Part shown: positions 6,860 to 9,413 of the stretch, piece after piece | Numbering within the stretch: position 1 is the stretch's first letter | Layout of the letters: the number at the start of each line of letters is the position of its first letter | From: Gammaproteobacteria bacterium | GTDB lineage: Bacteria; Pseudomonadota; Gammaproteobacteria; Granulosicoccales; Granulosicoccaceae | Direction: 5' to 3' | NCBI GenBank assembly: GCA_019634245.1 | Contig: JAHQVR010000126.1 | Coordinates: forward strand, 1-9,413 | Length of the DNA stretch: 9,413 bases | Notes under the pieces: generated by a model | Database searches by the model: none | What the model was told of the DNA's origin: nothing | What the model saw: only the letters and a program-made list of their open reading frames with translations | Position numbers and translations under genes: made by a program

Positions 6860-7909
6860 ATGACTGACGTCGTTTCGTTATTGGGCAAAGACGCTCAAAG
6901 CCTGTTAGAACACACTTGCCAGGGTATTCCTAAAGACTTGCTGCATGTGCCGGGTGAAGATTTTGTTGACCGGGTGATGGTGCAGACCGACAGAGGTCTT
7001 GCGACTTTGCGCTCTATGCAGCAGGTATTTAATTCGGGTCGCTTGGGCAGCACCGGTTATGTATCAATACTACCGGTTGACCAGGGGATCGAGCATTCGG
7101 GTGGGGCGTCCTTTGCCCCGAATCCCATTTATTTTGATCCGGCAAACATCGTTGAACTAGCCATAGAGGGCGGATGTAATTGTGTGGCCTCCACGTTGGG
7201 CGTGCTGGGTTCTGTGTCTCGTAAATACGCGCACCGCATTCCGTTTATGGTTAAGTTGAATCACAATGAAACCCTGACGATGCCCCCGATGTATGAGCAA
7301 ACTCTGTTTGCAGAAGTGGAGCAGGCGTTCGACCTAGGTGCCATAGCTGTTGGGGCGACCATCTATTTTGGGTCAGAAGGTAGTCGACGACAAATTGAAG
7401 AAATCTCTAAGGCGTTTCATCGTGCACATGAGCTCGGTATGGTGACGGTATTATGGGCTTACCTAAGAAATTCAGGATTTAAAAAAGACGGTAAGGACTA
7501 TCACGTGTCGGCTGACTTAACTGGCCAGGCCAATCACATTGCTGCGACGATAGAGGCGGATATTGTAAAGCAGAAGCAAGCTGAAAATAATGGTGGCTAT
7601 GTGGATATCGGTTTTGGTAACACCCACGATAAGGTGTATTCCGAATTAACCTCTGACAATCCTATTGACTTGGTGCGTTACCAAGTGGCCAATTGCTATA
7701 TGGGACGTGCTGGGTTGATAAATTCTGGAGGTGGCTCCGGTGACAACGATCTGGCCCAGGCGGTACGCACAGCGGTGATCAATAAGCGCGCGGGTGGTAT
7801 GGGTTTGATTTCAGGCCGGAAAGCGTTCCAAAAGCCAATGGCCGAAGGTGTTGAACTACTCAATGCCATTCAAGATGTGTATCTGGATAACACCATCACG
7901 ATTGCCTAA
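6860..7909 (+). CDS. fbaB: Fructose-bisphosphate aldolase class I (FbaB/DhnA family)
   Basis: Cleaves fructose 1,6-bisphosphate to dihydroxyacetone phosphate and glyceraldehyde 3-phosphate, or joins them in gluconeogenesis, through a Schiff base with lysine and without a metal ion. The 349-residue product is close to E. coli FbaB (350 residues) along its whole length, including [19 protein letters not shown] (68-86), VKLNHNET (131-138), [19 protein letters not shown] (165-183) and [15 protein letters not shown] (197-211). The Schiff-base lysine is taken as K237 in ADIVKQK, by analogy with the DhnA family. The phosphate-binding end reads [13 protein letters not shown] (315-327). The gene is separated from pgk by 133 bases and may have a promoter of its own as well as read-through from tkt. 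A strong hairpin follows it. Pseudomonas carries a class II aldolase near its pgk, so the metal-free enzyme here is a substitution worth noting. No class II gene is seen in the window. Confidence 0.96.
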   Translation: MTDVVSLLGKDAQSLLEHTCQGIPKDLLHVPGEDFVDRVMVQTDRGLATLRSMQQVFNSGRLGSTGYVSILPVDQGIEHSGGASFAPNPIYFDPANIVELAIEGGCNCVASTLGVLGSVSRKYAHRIPFMVKLNHNETLTMPPMYEQTLFAEVEQAFDLGAIAVGATIYFGSEGSRRQIEEISKAFHRAHELGMVTVLWAYLRNSGFKKDGKDYHVSADLTGQANHIAATIEADIVKQKQAENNGGYVDIGFGNTHDKVYSELTSDNPIDLVRYQVANCYMGRAGLINSGGGSGDNDLAQAVRTAVINKRAGGMGLISGRKAFQKPMAEGVELLNAIQDVYLDNTITIA

Positions 7910-7928
7910 TCCTGTTGTTATTTTCCGT

Positions 7929-7970
7929 CAGGCAGGGCCGCAATGGCCCTGCTTGAGTAAAGTCCTTTTT
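7929..7970 (+). terminator. Intrinsic-type terminator after fbaB
   Basis: A 12-bp stem with one G-U pair forms between 7928-7939 and 7945-7956. Its core is GCAGGGCC-GCAAT-GGCCCTGC (7932-7952). It begins about 19 bases after the fbaB stop codon. The T run (7966-7970) lies about ten bases beyond the stem rather than directly against it, so termination may be imperfect. It marks the likely end of the tkt-gap-pgk-fbaB transcripts and separates them from the P450. Confidence 0.65.
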
Positions 7971-8016
7971 GGTTCGTTGCACACCCATTCTTTGCATTCA
8001 GCTGATGATCTCTACG

Positions 8017-8044
8017 TTGATCCAGAGACCCATGTGTGCATAAT
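8017..8044 (+). promoter_or_regulatory. Candidate sigma-70 promoter of the P450 gene
   Basis: TTGATC (8017-8022, four of six consensus positions) and CATAAT (8039-8044, five of six) are separated by 16 bases. Transcription would start near 8051 and give a leader of about 60 bases. This is the best promoter pair in the 204-base gap between fbaB and the P450, and it lies beyond the terminator. No operator-like palindrome is evident beside it. Confidence 0.5.
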
Positions 8045-8113
8045 GGTAACTCGACGGGTAGATCCGGCGTAACTGTACCGTTCTGTTGATAGGCTAATTG
8101 GGTAATTTAAGGT

Positions 8114-9289
8114 ATGCAATACCCCACTGATGAGTCGATAACGATCGATCAACTGGTAAACGATCCGTATCCTATTTATAAACGGTTGCGGGCTGAGTCG
8201 CCGGTTCTGTATGTGCCGGCTGTTCGCCGTATTCTGATCACGAAAGCAAAAGATACTCAGGCGATTAAAATGAATCCCGAGCTTTTCAGTTCGGACGATC
8301 CTAATACGCCTATGGAACGTGCCTTTGGTGCAAAGACATTGATGCGTCGAGACGGCGATGATCACATGCGCCTACGTAAAGCGATGATGCCGTCTATGTC
8401 ACCGGGGCAGGTAAAGAAGGTGTGGAGCGATCAGATTGAACAGATTGCGGCTGAATACATCGATCGTTTGCCAAAAGGTGAGACGATTGATTTCTTTTCT
8501 GCGTTCGCGGCGCCTTTTTCTGCACGCTGTGTGGCGGTGGTGTTGGGAATTCCACAGGCCTCTGATAGCGACATCGCACGCTGGTCTCAGGTATTAATTG
8601 ATGGCGCAGGTAATTTTGGTGGCCTACCTGAATTGTTTGAACAGACGGATGCCGCGAACGAGGAGATGAACGCTTGTCTTGCTCAGGCAATAGCGTCTCC
8701 TGATAAAAACTTTGAATACAGCGCTCTAGGCATTCAAACCCAGGTCGCTGATCCTATCGAGTATGAGCATATCGTATCAAACATAAAAATTGCGATTGGT
8801 GGCGGTATCAACGAACCACGAGATTCTTTAATGACGGCGCTTTTTGGCTTGCTGACGAATCCGGAGCAGCGTGATGCTGCCGTGAACGATCCGAGTTTAT
8901 TCAGTCAAGCCTTTGAAGAATCGGTTCGTTGGGTCGCACCGATTCAGGCGAGTTCACGTTTGGTGACATCAGATACTACGATTCGCGATTTTGACATTGA
9001 GAAAGGATCGGTGGTGATGACGATACAGGCATCAGCGAATCGCGATGAAGAGGTGTATGACAACGCCGACGCTTATGACCTATTTAGGAAAAACAAACGT
9101 CATCAAGGCTTTGGCAACGGGCCGCATTTTTGTATGGGTACCCACTTATCCCGGCGCATGATTGGTGACATTGCATTGCCCATGCTGTTTGATCGTTTCC
9201 CTAGCATGGCACTCACCAACCCCGATGATGTCCAATGGCGAGGCTTCGGCTTCCGCGGCCCCATCAACCTCCCCATCACACTCCACTAA
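8114..9289 (+). CDS. Cytochrome P450, soluble bacterial type
   Basis: A heme-thiolate enzyme, probably a monooxygenase acting on an unknown small molecule. The 391-residue protein has no signal peptide or membrane anchor, as in bacterial class I P450s. Motifs in order are HMRLR (84-88, C-helix, heme propionate contacts), the I-helix at about 221-247, E269-S-V-R272 (K-helix ExxR), and the heme loop FGNGPHFCMG with ligand Cys340 (333-342). The C-terminus, GFGFRGPINLPITL, is typical. The I-helix reads IGGGINEPRD (228-237). By my alignment the usual acid-threonine pair is replaced by Ile232-Asn233, followed by Glu234, so oxygen activation may differ or use an alternative residue. ATG 8114 is the first start after an in-frame TAA (8108-8110), but its ribosome-binding motif is poor (AAGG is too close, GGG at 8100-8102 is distant). 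No ferredoxin or reductase gene is present. I cannot assign a CYP family or substrate. Confidence 0.93.
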   Translation: MQYPTDESITIDQLVNDPYPIYKRLRAESPVLYVPAVRRILITKAKDTQAIKMNPELFSSDDPNTPMERAFGAKTLMRRDGDDHMRLRKAMMPSMSPGQVKKVWSDQIEQIAAEYIDRLPKGETIDFFSAFAAPFSARCVAVVLGIPQASDSDIARWSQVLIDGAGNFGGLPELFEQTDAANEEMNACLAQAIASPDKNFEYSALGIQTQVADPIEYEHIVSNIKIAIGGGINEPRDSLMTALFGLLTNPEQRDAAVNDPSLFSQAFEESVRWVAPIQASSRLVTSDTTIRDFDIEKGSVVMTIQASANRDEEVYDNADAYDLFRKNKRHQGFGNGPHFCMGTHLSRRMIGDIALPMLFDRFPSMALTNPDDVQWRGFGFRGPINLPITLH

Positions 9290-9291
9290 CC

Positions 9292-9413
9292 GGGTCGGAC
9301 CTAAAGGGGTCGGACCTAAAGGGGTCGGACCTAAAGGGGTCGGACCTAAAGGGGTCGGACCTAAAGGGGTCGGACCTAAAGGGGTCGGACCTAAAGGGGT
9401 CGGACCTAAAGGG
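9292..9413. repeat. Perfect 15-bp tandem repeat, running off the window
   Basis: The unit GGGTCGGACCTAAAG is present in eight complete, identical copies (9292-9411) plus two bases of a ninth, starting two bases after the P450 stop codon and continuing past the window end. Each unit contains GGTC-G-GACC, a short hyphenated palindrome, and the GACC and GGTC of adjacent units can also pair around TAAAGG. The P450 frame meets a TAA in every unit. Two other plus-strand frames stay open (repeating GSDLK or VGPKG), but there is no start codon, so coding is unlikely. Absence of any mismatch points to recent expansion by slippage or to ongoing homogenisation. It could be a minisatellite-like array, a protein-binding array, or an expanded REP-like motif. 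Confidence 0.95.

Noticed and set aside
7910..8113. Small gene between fbaB and the P450
   Set aside because: The plus-strand frame at 7848-8072 starts inside fbaB, and the minus-strand frame at 8012-8365 is mostly antisense to the P450. Neither has a ribosome binding site or protein-like features. The region is explained by a terminator and a promoter.
9292..9413. Repeat array as coding sequence (GSDLK or VGPKG pentapeptides)
   Set aside because: No start codon or ribosome binding site within the window leads into either open frame, and the P450 frame has a stop in every unit.
9292..9413. Plasmid-type iterons
   Set aside because: The unit is shorter than usual iterons, no replication initiator gene is seen, and rpoD and core glycolysis genes indicate a chromosome.

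Overview
The window looks like ordinary chromosome of a gammaproteobacterium. The evidence is a full-length primary sigma factor of the RpoD type, a tRNA gene with an encoded CCA end, and glycolytic enzymes whose sequences resemble (from memory) Pseudomonas Tkt and Pgk and E. coli FbaB. A soluble P450 and mixed repeat families would suit a marine or free-living heterotroph, but that is only an inference. Base composition looks close to 50% GC throughout, and no gene stands out as foreign.

Layout. Positions 1-277 hold no gene. They contain a hairpin at the left edge and five copies of an 18-bp near-palindromic repeat, three of them spaced exactly 21 bp apart. On the minus strand follow tRNA-Ile2 (CAU) at 278-354, a terminator-like or REP-like inverted repeat, and rpoD (450-2276). 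A 262-bp divergent intergenic region separates rpoD from a plus-strand carbon-metabolism cluster: tkt (2539-4527), gap (4542-5543), pgk (5551-6726) and, after a 133-bp gap, a class I fructose-bisphosphate aldolase of the FbaB/DhnA type (6860-7909). A strong hairpin closes this cluster. A cytochrome P450 gene (8114-9289) with its own candidate promoter comes next, and the window ends inside a perfect 15-bp tandem array (9292-9413).

How the genes work together. Tkt, Gap, Pgk and Fba connect the pentose-phosphate pathway with the fructose-bisphosphate to 3-phosphoglycerate part of glycolysis and gluconeogenesis. The tkt promoter region carries a 15-bp palindrome matching the HexR consensus, as I remember it, at 13 of 15 positions. 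This suggests the cluster responds to the Entner-Doudoroff intermediate KDPG. rpoD lies back to back with tkt rather than behind dnaG, and it has a candidate heat-shock promoter in the shared region. The P450 has no redox partner in the window and is probably a separate transcription unit.

Most of the window is conventional core metabolism. The parts worth a second look are the 21-bp-phased palindromes beside the tRNA, the HexR-like site, the unusual I-helix of the P450, and the identical 15-bp tandem repeats that start two bases after the P450 stop codon.
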